Both the position numbers and the translations under genes were made by a program. This document shows, in pieces, positions 23,715 to 31,395 of a DNA stretch of 33,036 bases (positions within the stretch are counted from its first letter, which is position 1; each line of letters starts with the position of its first letter). Source of the stretch: a virus; IMG/VR virus record IMGVR_UViG_3300044629_001210, positions 1 to 33,036 of that record. One strand, given 5' to 3'. Below the pieces are notes generated by a model. It saw nothing but the letters and a program-made list of their open reading frames with translations, ran no database searches and was not told where the DNA came from.

Positions 23715-25627
23715 ATACTCCAGTTATCTCCGTACTTCCCGCTCGTGCGTAGCGGGATGGAGAGGTCAAATGGAAGCGGATGCTCCATATGCTTGCACAA
23801 CCGTCGCTCGAATCGGGTGTCCCCCTCTAGCTCGTCTGGGATGCAGTAGACCACCTCATCGTGCACGTTCAGCTGCATCTTCAGTGAGCATGCGGTCAAG
23901 TATTCGTCCTCGTAGACACGAATCATTGCCAGCTTCGCTATCTCAGCTGCGGTACCCTGGATTCGCGAGTTCTTGATCTTACGGATTGCGCCGGCGCGGT
24001 CCGCGTTGATGGACGAGTACAGGCCGGGAAGCTGGCGCCGACGGCCCAGGATAGTCGTGCAGAATCCCTGTGCCTCGGACTCCGCAATTGCTGTCGTGAA
24101 GTAGCGCTTCACACCGGGGAACGCGGCGAAGTAGCGTTCCATGAGAGCCTTCGCGTCGTCGACCGTGATCTTCAGTTCGCGTGCAAGCTTGTTCGGTCCC
24201 ATGCCGTACACGAGACCGAAGCCGATGCTCTTCGCGGCCTTGCGGTAGTAGAGAAGCTTGCTCTCGTACTCCGTTAGCTGGGTGAACGGCTGCTTGGCTT
24301 TCTTAGCCTTCGCAATCTCGTCGTCTCGGTCTTTAGCATCGATGATGTCCTGGTACGGGACCTTGAACATCAGCGAAGCGCACCAAGCGTGCAAGTCCTT
24401 GCCGTCAATGATGGCGGCGATCAAATTGTCATCGCCGCTGAAGTGCGCGAGGACGCACATTTCGAGCTGCTGGTAGTCTCTTGCGCCCATTTTCGTGTTG
24501 GGCTCGGAGATGTACGCGTCTCTGATGTAGACCGGCTGATTCTGCAAGTTCGGGTTGCTGGACGATAGTCGACCGGTACGTGCGCCTGTCTGGTTGAACG
24601 AGGTGTGCAGTCGGCCGTCCTTGCCGATCAGCTTGATGATGCCGCGCACGTAAGTGTTGAGCTTCTTACTGATATCGCGATGCTTCAGCAGCTGAATCGC
24701 GAACTCGTCCCCGTCCCCGGCAATCTTTGCCAACCATTTCTTTGCCAACTGCGGCTGGCCGGACGCCGTGTAACTTGGCGGCTCGTAGCCCAAGCGTTCA
24801 AAGAAGAGCTTGCACATCTGCGGCGTGCTCTTCAGATTGATTACGGGGTCGCGTGTCTCGCGGACAAACCAGCGTTGAATTTCTTGCAGTTGGAAGTCAA
24901 GCTCAGGAGCGATCTGCAGGAGATGCTGCTTGTTGATTGCGACGCCGTTGCGTTCGCACTCGTAGAGAACCCGCGTGAACGGCACCTCGGTGCGCAGGAA
25001 GTACTCCCACAGAGTGGGGTACCACGGGTTCCCTGTCGCCATCGAGATGAGTTCTTGACGGATAGCAACGAACAACCGCAGGGTCGCGTAGGCGTCCAAT
25101 CCTGCGTAGTTCGCCACTACACTCTCGTTTGCGGGGTCAAGGAATAGGTCTTTGAGTGGAATTTTCTTCTTTAGCCACGGGCCGAATACTTTGGTGAACT
25201 CCACCATGCGAATTCCCAAGTACTCGCGCGCCGCTAACTTCAGCGTATGCGGCCTGTCGTCGTAGGCCAGCGCGTGCATTACCATCGCGTCGAACACACG
25301 GTAGTTCGCACGCGGGCAGCGACGATAGATGTCGATGCCGGCTTTGAGCAGCATCCATGTATCGAAGTTGGCGTTCCACATGATGAGCTTCAGCTCGGGA
25401 TCTTCCAGGTACTCTCGGAAGAAGGGGAACGCTTCTGGGAAGATGACGTATCTGTTGTGTCCAGTTGAGAGCGAGATGATGACTGCGTAGTCTCTCGACC
25501 TCCGAAGACCAGTTGTCTCGGTATCGAGGGCTACGACGCGGTACTGCTGTAGTTCTGCCAACGCATCTTCGGCCTGTTTGCGGGTCCGTATGATGGTGGA
25601 GATGGGCAGAACCTCGAAGCGCCCCAT
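23705..25627 (-). CDS. Family A DNA polymerase with 3'-5' proofreading exonuclease
   Basis: The 640-residue enzyme is the replicative polymerase. Exonuclease motifs: ALDTETTG with Asp35 and Glu37, NANFDTW with Asp89, YAGLDAYATL with Tyr174 and Asp178. Polymerase motifs: TGRLSSSNPNLQNQP (351-365), motif A RDYQQLEM with Asp384, motif B Arg462-x3-Lys466-x3-Phe470-x3-Tyr474-Gly475, and motif C VHDEV with His589, Asp590, Glu591. All catalytic residues are present. There is no 5' nuclease domain, as in T7-type enzymes, and the length fits. Phe470 at the sugar-selecting position is as in E. coli Pol I. The start ATG 25627 follows GAGGG, with the dispersed palindrome directly upstream and a 100-base leader, the only sizeable gap in the operon. 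Confidence 0.95.
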   Translation of the reverse strand: MGRFEVLPISTIIRTRKQAEDALAELQQYRVVALDTETTGLRRSRDYAVIISLSTGHNRYVIFPEAFPFFREYLEDPELKLIMWNANFDTWMLLKAGIDIYRRCPRANYRVFDAMVMHALAYDDRPHTLKLAAREYLGIRMVEFTKVFGPWLKKKIPLKDLFLDPANESVVANYAGLDAYATLRLFVAIRQELISMATGNPWYPTLWEYFLRTEVPFTRVLYECERNGVAINKQHLLQIAPELDFQLQEIQRWFVRETRDPVINLKSTPQMCKLFFERLGYEPPSYTASGQPQLAKKWLAKIAGDGDEFAIQLLKHRDISKKLNTYVRGIIKLIGKDGRLHTSFNQTGARTGRLSSSNPNLQNQPVYIRDAYISEPNTKMGARDYQQLEMCVLAHFSGDDNLIAAIIDGKDLHAWCASLMFKVPYQDIIDAKDRDDEIAKAKKAKQPFTQLTEYESKLLYYRKAAKSIGFGLVYGMGPNKLARELKITVDDAKALMERYFAAFPGVKRYFTTAIAESEAQGFCTTILGRRRQLPGLYSSINADRAGAIRKIKNSRIQGTAAEIAKLAMIRVYEDEYLTACSLKMQLNVHDEVVYCIPDELEGDTRFERRLCKHMEHPLPFDLSIPLRTSGKYGDNWSMCK

Positions 25628-25635
25628 AGACCCTC

Positions 25636-25650
25636 TATTAACCGTTAATA
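25636..25650. repeat. Dispersed palindrome, copy 12, perfect
   Basis: TATTAACCGTTAATA, abutting the ribosome site of the DNA polymerase gene, downstream of the leader hairpins. Confidence 0.9.
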
Positions 25651-25655
25651 TTCTT

Positions 25656-25714
25656 GGTTGAAAGCAAGTTGGGGTAGGCCGGGCTTTTCAACCCGGTCGC
25701 CGGATTTGCACCGG
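25656..25714 (-). promoter_or_regulatory. Hairpin leader before the polymerase gene, attenuator-like
   Basis: On the - strand three stems can form: CCGG-7-CCGG (25714-25700), CCGGG-8-CCCGG (25696-25679), and GGTTGAAAAGC (25693-25683) with GCTTTCAACC (25665-25656). The third uses both arms of the second, so they exclude each other. The palindrome, the ribosome site and the polymerase ATG follow. This is the only gap near 100 bases in the operon. Mutually exclusive stems suggest control of polymerase expression; no known class is matched. Confidence 0.4.
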
Positions 25715-25727
25715 TGCTACTAGACGG

Positions 25728-27047
25728 TCAGCCCTCCCAGGGGGTCGAGTCGTCGTCTTCTTCGGCCGGAGACGCATTGATTGCGGCGTCCAGCTCTTTT
25801 TGTGCCGCGGCAAGGTCGAACGGAATTTCGCTCGTTTCGAGACCGAGTTCGCGCATCTGCTCCGAGAGAGGCATGGTGTCGAACAGCGTCTTCAGCGGAG
25901 GGATCTTGCTGAACTCGAATCCAGTCGTGTCCGGCAGGGCGTTCGGGTCGTAGACCGCGAAGTCCAGCACAGTGAACGACGGGCTACGACCGTTCTGTTC
26001 CGTCTTGAGCGTGATGACGCAGTCCCATGGATCCAGCATCAGTCCTTCGCCGCATCCCTGCACCCAGCGCTTGTTGGGCCCCATGCCCTTCTGCTTCAAG
26101 CACTCGTACACCAGCTTGGCCTTCGCGGTGGTCTGGCAGTTACCGCAGGTCACCTCCTGCTCGCGGTACATCTCCTCGTCCTCGCGACTCACCGCGTAAT
26201 TCGTATCCGTCGCGGCCAACTTGTGATCGCCATAGCAGGCGCCGCAAGACGCGCACTCATAGCGGTACACAGACAGCGTGCCTTCGCGACACGTCGCACA
26301 GGTGTCGGACACCTTCTCCAGCGCTCGCTCCAGGATCTTCTTGTGCGTGGGGTACATGGACCAGTGCACGATACGCCCGAAGAGCGGCACGTCCCCTTCG
26401 TCGCAGTACTCGCACATCGACTGCTCTTGCGCGTTCTTGCCCGCGCACCGCTCCCAGTAGATGTTCGTGTATTCACCGTTCTTCTGTTCGATTCGGTGAA
26501 AGCCTTCCAGAAGTTCTAGCTCGACTGCGTAATACTCACCCGCTTCGTAGGGCGACCGCTGCCCGTCCGCCGGCCCTTGCAGACCGAGTTTGAATAGCAA
26601 CAGGCACGGGTAGTCTTCCCGCACGCCGTTGTGGGCGTTGGAAATGCAGAAATGGTTCTGCCCCTTCACCTTCACCCACGACGCCATGTAGTGAAAGAAC
26701 ACCTCGCCGTTTGTCTGCCGACGAAAGCGCAGCGTGACCGGCTCGAAGTCGATCCAGTGCCGGTCGGCGGGGCGATTCTTTTCCCCGGGGTCCTGCACCG
26801 GCTGCCAACGACCGTCGCGACGCACCTTCCACGGCGCAGAACTGTTGCCGCCCTTCCCGCGCTGCCGTGCGGTCTGCTTGGCCGCTTGCCCGGCCTTGCT
26901 CCCCACCCACGCGCGCCATGTTCCGCCACCTCCCCCACTACCACCGCCGCCGCCACCCCGGGTTCCTGGGCGCTGCCCTCCCGTGCCTGAGTTACGCGGT
27001 CCGGGACCAGCACTTCCAGTGCCCTTACGAAGCCGTGGATCTGCCAT
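25728..27047 (-). CDS. Zinc-ribbon protein, possible single-stranded DNA-binding protein
   Basis: ATG 27047 is chosen over an in-frame GTG nine bases upstream because GGAG is well spaced from it. The 439-residue product has a Gly-rich N-terminus (runs of five or six Gly at 31-42), a basic stretch, a beta-rich domain (75-200), and several CxxC pairs: 212/215, 250/253, 265/268/271, 301/304, plus single Cys at 316 and 332, enough for two or three zinc ribbons. The C-terminus is acidic and ends in EEDDDSTPWEG, like the partner-binding tails of SSB and gp32-type proteins. Its place between primase and polymerase fits a replication protein. The SSB role is inferred; a zinc-binding structural replisome protein is the alternative. 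Confidence 0.6.
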   Translation of the reverse strand: MADPRLRKGTGSAGPGPRNSGTGGQRPGTRGGGGGGSGGGGGTWRAWVGSKAGQAAKQTARQRGKGGNSSAPWKVRRDGRWQPVQDPGEKNRPADRHWIDFEPVTLRFRRQTNGEVFFHYMASWVKVKGQNHFCISNAHNGVREDYPCLLLFKLGLQGPADGQRSPYEAGEYYAVELELLEGFHRIEQKNGEYTNIYWERCAGKNAQEQSMCEYCDEGDVPLFGRIVHWSMYPTHKKILERALEKVSDTCATCREGTLSVYRYECASCGACYGDHKLAATDTNYAVSREDEEMYREQEVTCGNCQTTAKAKLVYECLKQKGMGPNKRWVQGCGEGLMLDPWDCVITLKTEQNGRSPSFTVLDFAVYDPNALPDTTGFEFSKIPPLKTLFDTMPLSEQMRELGLETSEIPFDLAAAQKELDAAINASPAEEDDDSTPWEG

Positions 27048-28047
27048 ACATCTCACTCCATGCCCCTGGTGTAAGCGGTTCCGTGACTGCTGTTTGCACG
27101 GCCGCTGGGTCGAGATCGTCGGGACTTACGTCTCTTCCCTGATAGTCCGCAACTTTGAAACCAAACCCTCGATTGCGATCCTTCCCCAAGCGGTCAATCG
27201 TCTTTCGTGTCGCAGCTTGACCGGGGGCGTCATTGTCGAGGAACAATATCACATCGTTCGCAACTCGGTTGAGCAAAAATACCTGATGTGGTGAAATGTA
27301 TGTTCCAAACGCGGCGACCACATTCGGGAACCCGCATTGAGCTACCCACATCGCGGCTTTGAACCCCTCGCATACGATGAGCGGCGGTTGGACCTGTCCT
27401 GACCGCATACGCGTTTCGTAAAGAAGATGCAAGCCCCAAAGTACCTTGCTTTTGTCTAGGCTATACCCAGGTGTGTACTGCGCTAATTCCTCCTTATAGA
27501 TATAGTAACGTGGTTGCTGCCAGTCACGCGTCGCTCGTCCGGAAATTCCTACAAGAACTCCGCGGTGGTCTCTGATCGGGAACGTGATGCGTTTGAGCGT
27601 TCGGTCGAACCCAACCTCGTACCGTCGTAACGTTTCGTCCGTGAATGTCTCGGTGAGTTGGAGCGGCTTGAACTCGTACAAGACAAGCAGCATCTCTGGG
27701 ACGTTCTTGAACGTGAAGTCGCTACCACGAACCTTTGACCGCTTCTTTGCTGTTTCCGCATATAAACGGTTAATATCCGCGGCGGAACGGATTTCACTGC
27801 GGGGAGCGCCTAGCTCGGTGAGCAGCGTCTGCAGATTCCATCCGCGGTCGCAGGTGTGGCAGAAGGCCGCGCCCGGGAACTTGTTGTCCGTAGGCGGGCC
27901 GATGTACAAGTAAAACGACGGCGTAGACTGGAGGCGACCGGGACTGTGGAATGGGCAGTGGACGGGGATGTTATCCGAACCCTCGGCGTAGTTGCCAAAG
28001 GTGAGATACTTCCCGAGGATGCCCAAAAGCTCCTCGGCGGAGTACAC
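27025..28047 (-). CDS. DnaG-type primase
   Basis: The 340-residue protein has an N-terminal zinc-binding domain, Cys31-x2-His34 (VHCPFH) and Cys63-x2-Cys66 (FCHTC), for template recognition. The TOPRIM catalytic core has VCEGFKAAMWVAQCG with Glu227, FGT, and LFLDNDAPGQAATRK with Asp271 and Asp273, followed by GRDVSPDDL. It would make RNA primers on the lagging strand together with the neighbouring helicase. It is short compared with bacterial DnaG because it lacks the C-terminal helicase-binding domain. GTG 28047 with GAGG upstream is the start. It overlaps the next gene by 23 bases. A variant palindrome encodes INRLY (92-96) in the linker. Confidence 0.9.
   Translation of the reverse strand: MYSAEELLGILGKYLTFGNYAEGSDNIPVHCPFHSPGRLQSTPSFYLYIGPPTDNKFPGAAFCHTCDRGWNLQTLLTELGAPRSEIRSAADINRLYAETAKKRSKVRGSDFTFKNVPEMLLVLYEFKPLQLTETFTDETLRRYEVGFDRTLKRITFPIRDHRGVLVGISGRATRDWQQPRYYIYKEELAQYTPGYSLDKSKVLWGLHLLYETRMRSGQVQPPLIVCEGFKAAMWVAQCGFPNVVAAFGTYISPHQVFLLNRVANDVILFLDNDAPGQAATRKTIDRLGKDRNRGFGFKVADYQGRDVSPDDLDPAAVQTAVTEPLTPGAWSEMYGRSTAS
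27761..27775. repeat. Dispersed palindrome, copy 13, one mismatch
   Basis: TATAAACGGTTAATA. In the primase coding strand it reads TATTAACCGTTTATA and encodes INRLY, exactly as copy 1 does in an unrelated gene. Confidence 0.8.
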
Positions 28048-28049
28048 GG

Positions 28050-29486
28050 CTATCCCTCGTCTTCTGGGTCAAAAGGTAGGTCGTTCAGATCCTGACTAAG
28101 CTCGTCAGTTGGTTCCTCGACGGCGGTGTACCGCGAGGTAAAGGCCGTGGCGCCGGTAGTTGGCGGAGCAGCTGCTGGAGCGGGCTCGGCGGCCTTACTC
28201 TTGCCCTCGTCTTCGTCATCTCCCTTATGAAGATGCAACCCGGCAAACTCGAAGTTCTCCGCCAGATTTGCATGGATTGTGAACCCGGGGAAATTTGTTT
28301 CTCTACACGCCGCGAAGTGCAACGAAACCTCGTCGAGATAGTCGTTGCACACCAGCTTGATTCCGACGTCGCAGTCTGCGGCGATACCAGTGAACATCGC
28401 GATTGACGCCGTACCTCTGCCCTTGTATTTCGCAGCGGCTTTCTCGTTTTCCTGCATGATACAGGCGGTAGGTACGCCCGTCGATTTGGCTACCTGCTTC
28501 AGATTGCGGGTCGTGGCGCCGATGGCTTTCCAGTCCATTGCGTCGACCACGCCTTGAATCTGCAACAGGTAGGCAGAGTCGAGCAGTACAAACGCGGGTT
28601 CGTACATGTCGATTTTCTGCCGAACTTCCGAAGGTCCGCCAATACTTCCATCGGGACGGTCACAGTCGGTGAAGATCAATTCGCCGCTGAATTCCTGGTT
28701 GTCGGATTTCAGCAGCGCCATCGCGGTGAGCATCCGATGCAGCTCTGCGCGCGTCAGCAGGTTCTTCTTGAAGCGGTCGTAGCTAACCTTGCCTATGATG
28801 CAGGCGAGCCGTTGTCGGATCTGCTTCCACATCATTTCCTTTGAGTACACCAGCACGCGGTATCCCAGTAGGAATAGATGAGCAGCAATTACTAGACCGA
28901 CCCACGTTTTGCGGCTCTTTGGTACCGCCCAAAACAACAGCATGTCTCCCGGCTGAATTCCGCCGGTGTGCTGGTTCATGATGTCCCATGGATACGGAAG
29001 CCCAGTTACGCCGTCGTTCTCCGCGATTGACCGCAAGTCCATGAGGATGTCGTCGTACGCCTGCTGGCGGAATGAGACATCCCTTGAATTCGTCTGGAGC
29101 GCCTGCATGCATCCAAGGGACGAGTACAAGCTTGCGGCGGCGGCGATTGGATCGTCACTCTCATCTTCCCGGTACTGGTCGATCAAAAGCTCGGTCTGCC
29201 TCCGCGTGTGCGCTTGCTTTACGCGTAGGCATAGGTCGAGCAGGTTCTCGCTAGGGGTTGGGAGGTCGAGAGTCGGAAATGACTCTAGAATGGCATCGAG
29301 GCTCGGGACAAAGCCGTAGCGATGCGGCCGTGTGTAGTGCGCGTGCACGTGTGCCCAGACGGATCTGGATTCCATGCCGTACAGCACTGACTGTGTCACG
29401 CCGTCGCTGAGAACCTGCTTAAACGCCTCACTGGGGTCTTCGGATACCAGAATCCCGGCGAGTAATTCCAGTTCCCAGTTGGCCAT
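28050..29486 (-). CDS. DnaB-type replicative helicase with unusual P-loop
   Basis: The 478-residue protein has a DnaB-like N-terminal helical domain (about 1-110), a linker, and a RecA-fold motor: GIQPGDMLLFWAVPKSRKT (P-loop 187-194), VLVYSKEMMWKQIRQRLA (the usual SLEM region), FVLLDSAYLL (Walker B, Asp), a Gln/Glu-rich motif near CIMQENEK, and an Asp-rich region near ADCDVGIKL. It unwinds DNA at the fork and works with the primase, whose gene follows 2 bases after its stop. The P-loop has Arg192 in place of the Gly that precedes Lys-Thr. The C-terminal 70 residues are acidic and Ala/Pro-rich, probably a tail. The start ATG 29486 has only a weak upstream site. Confidence 0.85.
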   Translation of the reverse strand: MANWELELLAGILVSEDPSEAFKQVLSDGVTQSVLYGMESRSVWAHVHAHYTRPHRYGFVPSLDAILESFPTLDLPTPSENLLDLCLRVKQAHTRRQTELLIDQYREDESDDPIAAAASLYSSLGCMQALQTNSRDVSFRQQAYDDILMDLRSIAENDGVTGLPYPWDIMNQHTGGIQPGDMLLFWAVPKSRKTWVGLVIAAHLFLLGYRVLVYSKEMMWKQIRQRLACIIGKVSYDRFKKNLLTRAELHRMLTAMALLKSDNQEFSGELIFTDCDRPDGSIGGPSEVRQKIDMYEPAFVLLDSAYLLQIQGVVDAMDWKAIGATTRNLKQVAKSTGVPTACIMQENEKAAAKYKGRGTASIAMFTGIAADCDVGIKLVCNDYLDEVSLHFAACRETNFPGFTIHANLAENFEFAGLHLHKGDDEDEGKSKAAEPAPAAAPPTTGATAFTSRYTAVEEPTDELSQDLNDLPFDPEDEG

Positions 29487-29493
29487 GGCACAC

Positions 29494-29754
29494 TCATTTC
29501 TTTACTGTGGCAGAGCAGGCATTGTACGCCGCTTGCTCCACAAATGCAACAAGTGTGCCAGTAGTTTTGGCCACGTCCTCATCGGTCTCCAGGCTCGCGA
29601 AAGATGTCTGAGTTGGCACCGCTCGTTCGCCGACAAGGAACCCGACGGTTGCGTTTACCCGAAACGTGTTTCCGGATTCGCGCGTGATGTGCAGCTCCAG
29701 CAGATGTGGGCCCACCGCAGTCTGCGTGGGCTCTGGGGTCTTGTTATTTGCCAT
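29494..29754 (-). CDS. Small protein, unknown
   Basis: ATG 29754 follows GGAG, and the start overlaps the end of the preceding gene by 11 bases; the longer in-frame start is unlikely. The 86-residue product has beta strands (LLELHITRE, TFRVNATVGFLVG) followed by a C-terminal helix (DEDVAKTTGTLVAFVEQAAYNA). The plan resembles the C-terminal half of its upstream neighbour, so the two may share a fold. No motif is recognised. It directly precedes the helicase gene, so a helicase accessory role is possible. Confidence 0.6.
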   Translation of the reverse strand: MANNKTPEPTQTAVGPHLLELHITRESGNTFRVNATVGFLVGERAVPTQTSFASLETDEDVAKTTGTLVAFVEQAAYNACSATVKK

Positions 29755-30121
29755 GGAATAGCTCCGGGTAGAGAATTTCTCTGATGTCGCGCTCGAAGTC
29801 ATTTTTCTCAGTTACAAGCTGCTGCGCGACAAAGTCTCTGGCCCAACTAGCTGCGTCCGCGAGCCGCGCCTCGGAGGGTGCGGTGGCTGGGACAGAGAGT
29901 GTTACTGCGACGGACACCGAGTAACTCACGCGGTCAAACACGTCGTTACCCCAGTACACGTGGTCACCCGTACGGCGCTCGATACGTACCGCGTGAACCG
30001 GGTCACCAGTATTAACCGTTAATAGTCCTGGGATGTCCGTCTCCTTATCGCTACCTTTCTCTGGTTCCTTGCCTCGTTTCGCGACTTTGACGGTTTTCAC
30101 TACAGCCTTTGTAATGCGCAT
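29744..30121 (-). CDS. Small protein, unknown
   Basis: The 125-residue product begins with a basic strand (MRITKAVVKTVKVAKRGKEP), then an LTVN element encoded by a perfect palindrome copy, a beta hairpin region (VHAVRIERRT, RVSYSVSVAVTLSV), and helices (ADAASWARDFVAQQLV and DFERDIREILY). No family is recognised. It follows the coiled-coil gene by one base and overlaps the next gene. The strand-then-helix plan recurs in the 86-residue neighbour. DNA binding is possible from the basic start, but not shown. Confidence 0.6.
   Translation of the reverse strand: MRITKAVVKTVKVAKRGKEPEKGSDKETDIPGLLTVNTGDPVHAVRIERRTGDHVYWGNDVFDRVSYSVSVAVTLSVPATAPSEARLADAASWARDFVAQQLVTEKNDFERDIREILYPELFHGK
30010..30024. 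repeat. Dispersed palindrome, copy 14, perfect
   Basis: TATTAACCGTTAATA, inside the 125-residue unknown gene. It encodes LTVN. Confidence 0.9.
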
Positions 30122-30122
30122 A

Positions 30123-30725
30123 TCACCCCTGAAGCAGCTTCTTCAGCGACGTGATCTTGAACTCGCCGATGGGGCCACTCACGCTGATCGTTGTCAACTC
30201 GGTGCGCTTGGCGCGACTCGTGGCCTCGGCATCGGCAGGGGACAGTGCACCAGCTTTCAGCAGCGTCTCGATGACCTCGTTGTCCACGGTCTTGACCACG
30301 CCGCGGCGTGTCAATACACCTGGAGGCAGGCTGTCCACCGTGAACACCTCTTTCTCCGCGCCGCCGGTCATCTTGAAGTTCAGTACGTCCTTGCGCTTCT
30401 CTTCCTTCACAGCGCCCTTGGCGTCCGCAGCGAGTTCCTCGTACTGCTCCGCTAGTGCGAAGAACTCCTCCATCAGCTCCGCGTTCTTCGTGACGAACTC
30501 GCGGAGGTTGGTTGCCGCGAGCGTGGCGAGCTTGGCTTTCTTATCCGCCAGACCGGCCAACTGCGGTTTCGCGCCGATATTCGGCTCGGCCGTTTGCGTG
30601 CGCCCGGTCTTGACGCCGGAGGTGTCAACCGCCGCGCTTTTGGCGGGCGTCGCCTTAGACACCGCGACCTGCACGACGGGCTCTGCGGCTACTTCTTTAC
30701 GGGGCGCCAGCTTCGTCAGTTTCAT
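30123..30725 (-). CDS. Coiled-coil protein, unknown
   Basis: ATG 30725 has GGAG at good spacing, and the gene overlaps the upstream gene by 29 bases; the longer frame lacks a ribosome site. The 200-residue product has a basic N-terminus, an Ala/Thr/Pro-rich linker (20-55), a long charged helix with coiled-coil character (59-115; AELMEEFFALAEQYEELAADA), and a C-terminal globular part (115-200) with strands ending in EFKITSLKKLLQG. No catalytic motif is visible. Similar linkers occur in the last gene of the operon. A scaffold or DNA-handling role within the replication set is inference. Confidence 0.6.
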   Translation of the reverse strand: MKLTKLAPRKEVAAEPVVQVAVSKATPAKSAAVDTSGVKTGRTQTAEPNIGAKPQLAGLADKKAKLATLAATNLREFVTKNAELMEEFFALAEQYEELAADAKGAVKEEKRKDVLNFKMTGGAEKEVFTVDSLPPGVLTRRGVVKTVDNEVIETLLKAGALSPADAEATSRAKRTELTTISVSGPIGEFKITSLKKLLQG

Positions 30726-31395
30726 CAGTTTCTCCGTCTTTCCGAAGTTCTTCCGCCACATTCCAGGCCATCTGGAGATGTTCGAATGTCTGATGCCAGC
30801 TCCCGCCAATATTCATGTCGGGATTTCGCGCTAACGTACTCAAAGAGTGCGTGGGCATCACCGCGATGGGATAGGACGTAATACGCCCACTGATCATCAC
30901 TTCTGTCATGATCCCGAAGTTGCCGGAGTGATCCGTTGGTCGGAGGGAGAGCGCGTCAAATGCGGGCTTTCCGAAGGCTACGACTACTACTGGATCGACT
31001 AGATATATTTCTCGATGCAACCGGTCACGACACGCCAGCATTTCGTCTTTCTTCGGCAGTGGTGACAGCTCGTAGCCAAACTCACCAATCATGTTTTTGG
31101 GCATGGTCGGGCAGGCCACCAGACTCGTGATCCAGAACGTCGAGTAGTCCAGTTCTAGCAATCGGAATAGTTCTCGCAGAACGTCTCCGTTGCTTCCGTA
31201 GCCGAAGTGCCCCTCACCTATTTCCTCCGGTGTTTGCCGGTCCAGTACGAGCACGATGTCGTAGTTTGGGGGATTGGATAGCCCGCGGCCTCCCAGGCAC
31301 GTTCTATTTCTGTTCTCGTGCAGCGCGCATTTCGTACACGCGCTCATGACTTTTTGAATCCGACGGAGTTCTGTGATTCTATCGGCGAGTTTCAT
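30697..31395 (-). CDS. Uracil-DNA glycosylase superfamily (family 4-like) Fe-S protein
   Basis: The 232-residue protein has the family 4 layout: CTKCALHENR (Cys20, Cys23), a first strand DIVLVLDRQTPEE, LELDYSTFWITSLVACP (Cys95), ACRDRL (Cys122), then DPVVVVAFGKPAFDAL and MPTHSLSTLARNP. The four cysteines fit a 4Fe-4S cluster. Family 4 enzymes remove uracil from DNA, but the catalytic motif GEAPG after the first strand is absent here (it reads LDRQTPEEI), while a His-Ser pair remains in the second motif (PTHSLST). It may have altered base specificity or bind DNA ends without cutting. It overlaps the helicase stop by 4 bases (ATGA). Confidence 0.7.
   Translation of the reverse strand: MKLADRITELRRIQKVMSACTKCALHENRNRTCLGGRGLSNPPNYDIVLVLDRQTPEEIGEGHFGYGSNGDVLRELFRLLELDYSTFWITSLVACPTMPKNMIGEFGYELSPLPKKDEMLACRDRLHREIYLVDPVVVVAFGKPAFDALSLRPTDHSGNFGIMTEVMISGRITSYPIAVMPTHSLSTLARNPDMNIGGSWHQTFEHLQMAWNVAEELRKDGETDETDEAGAP

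Noticed and set aside
25679-25720. Similarity of the - strand GGTGCAAATCCGG segment to part of a cobalamin riboswitch, and of the + strand to a tRNA
   Set aside because: Other conserved cobalamin elements are not found next to it. For tRNA, the anticodon loop has eight bases, the T loop is wrong and no acceptor stem forms.
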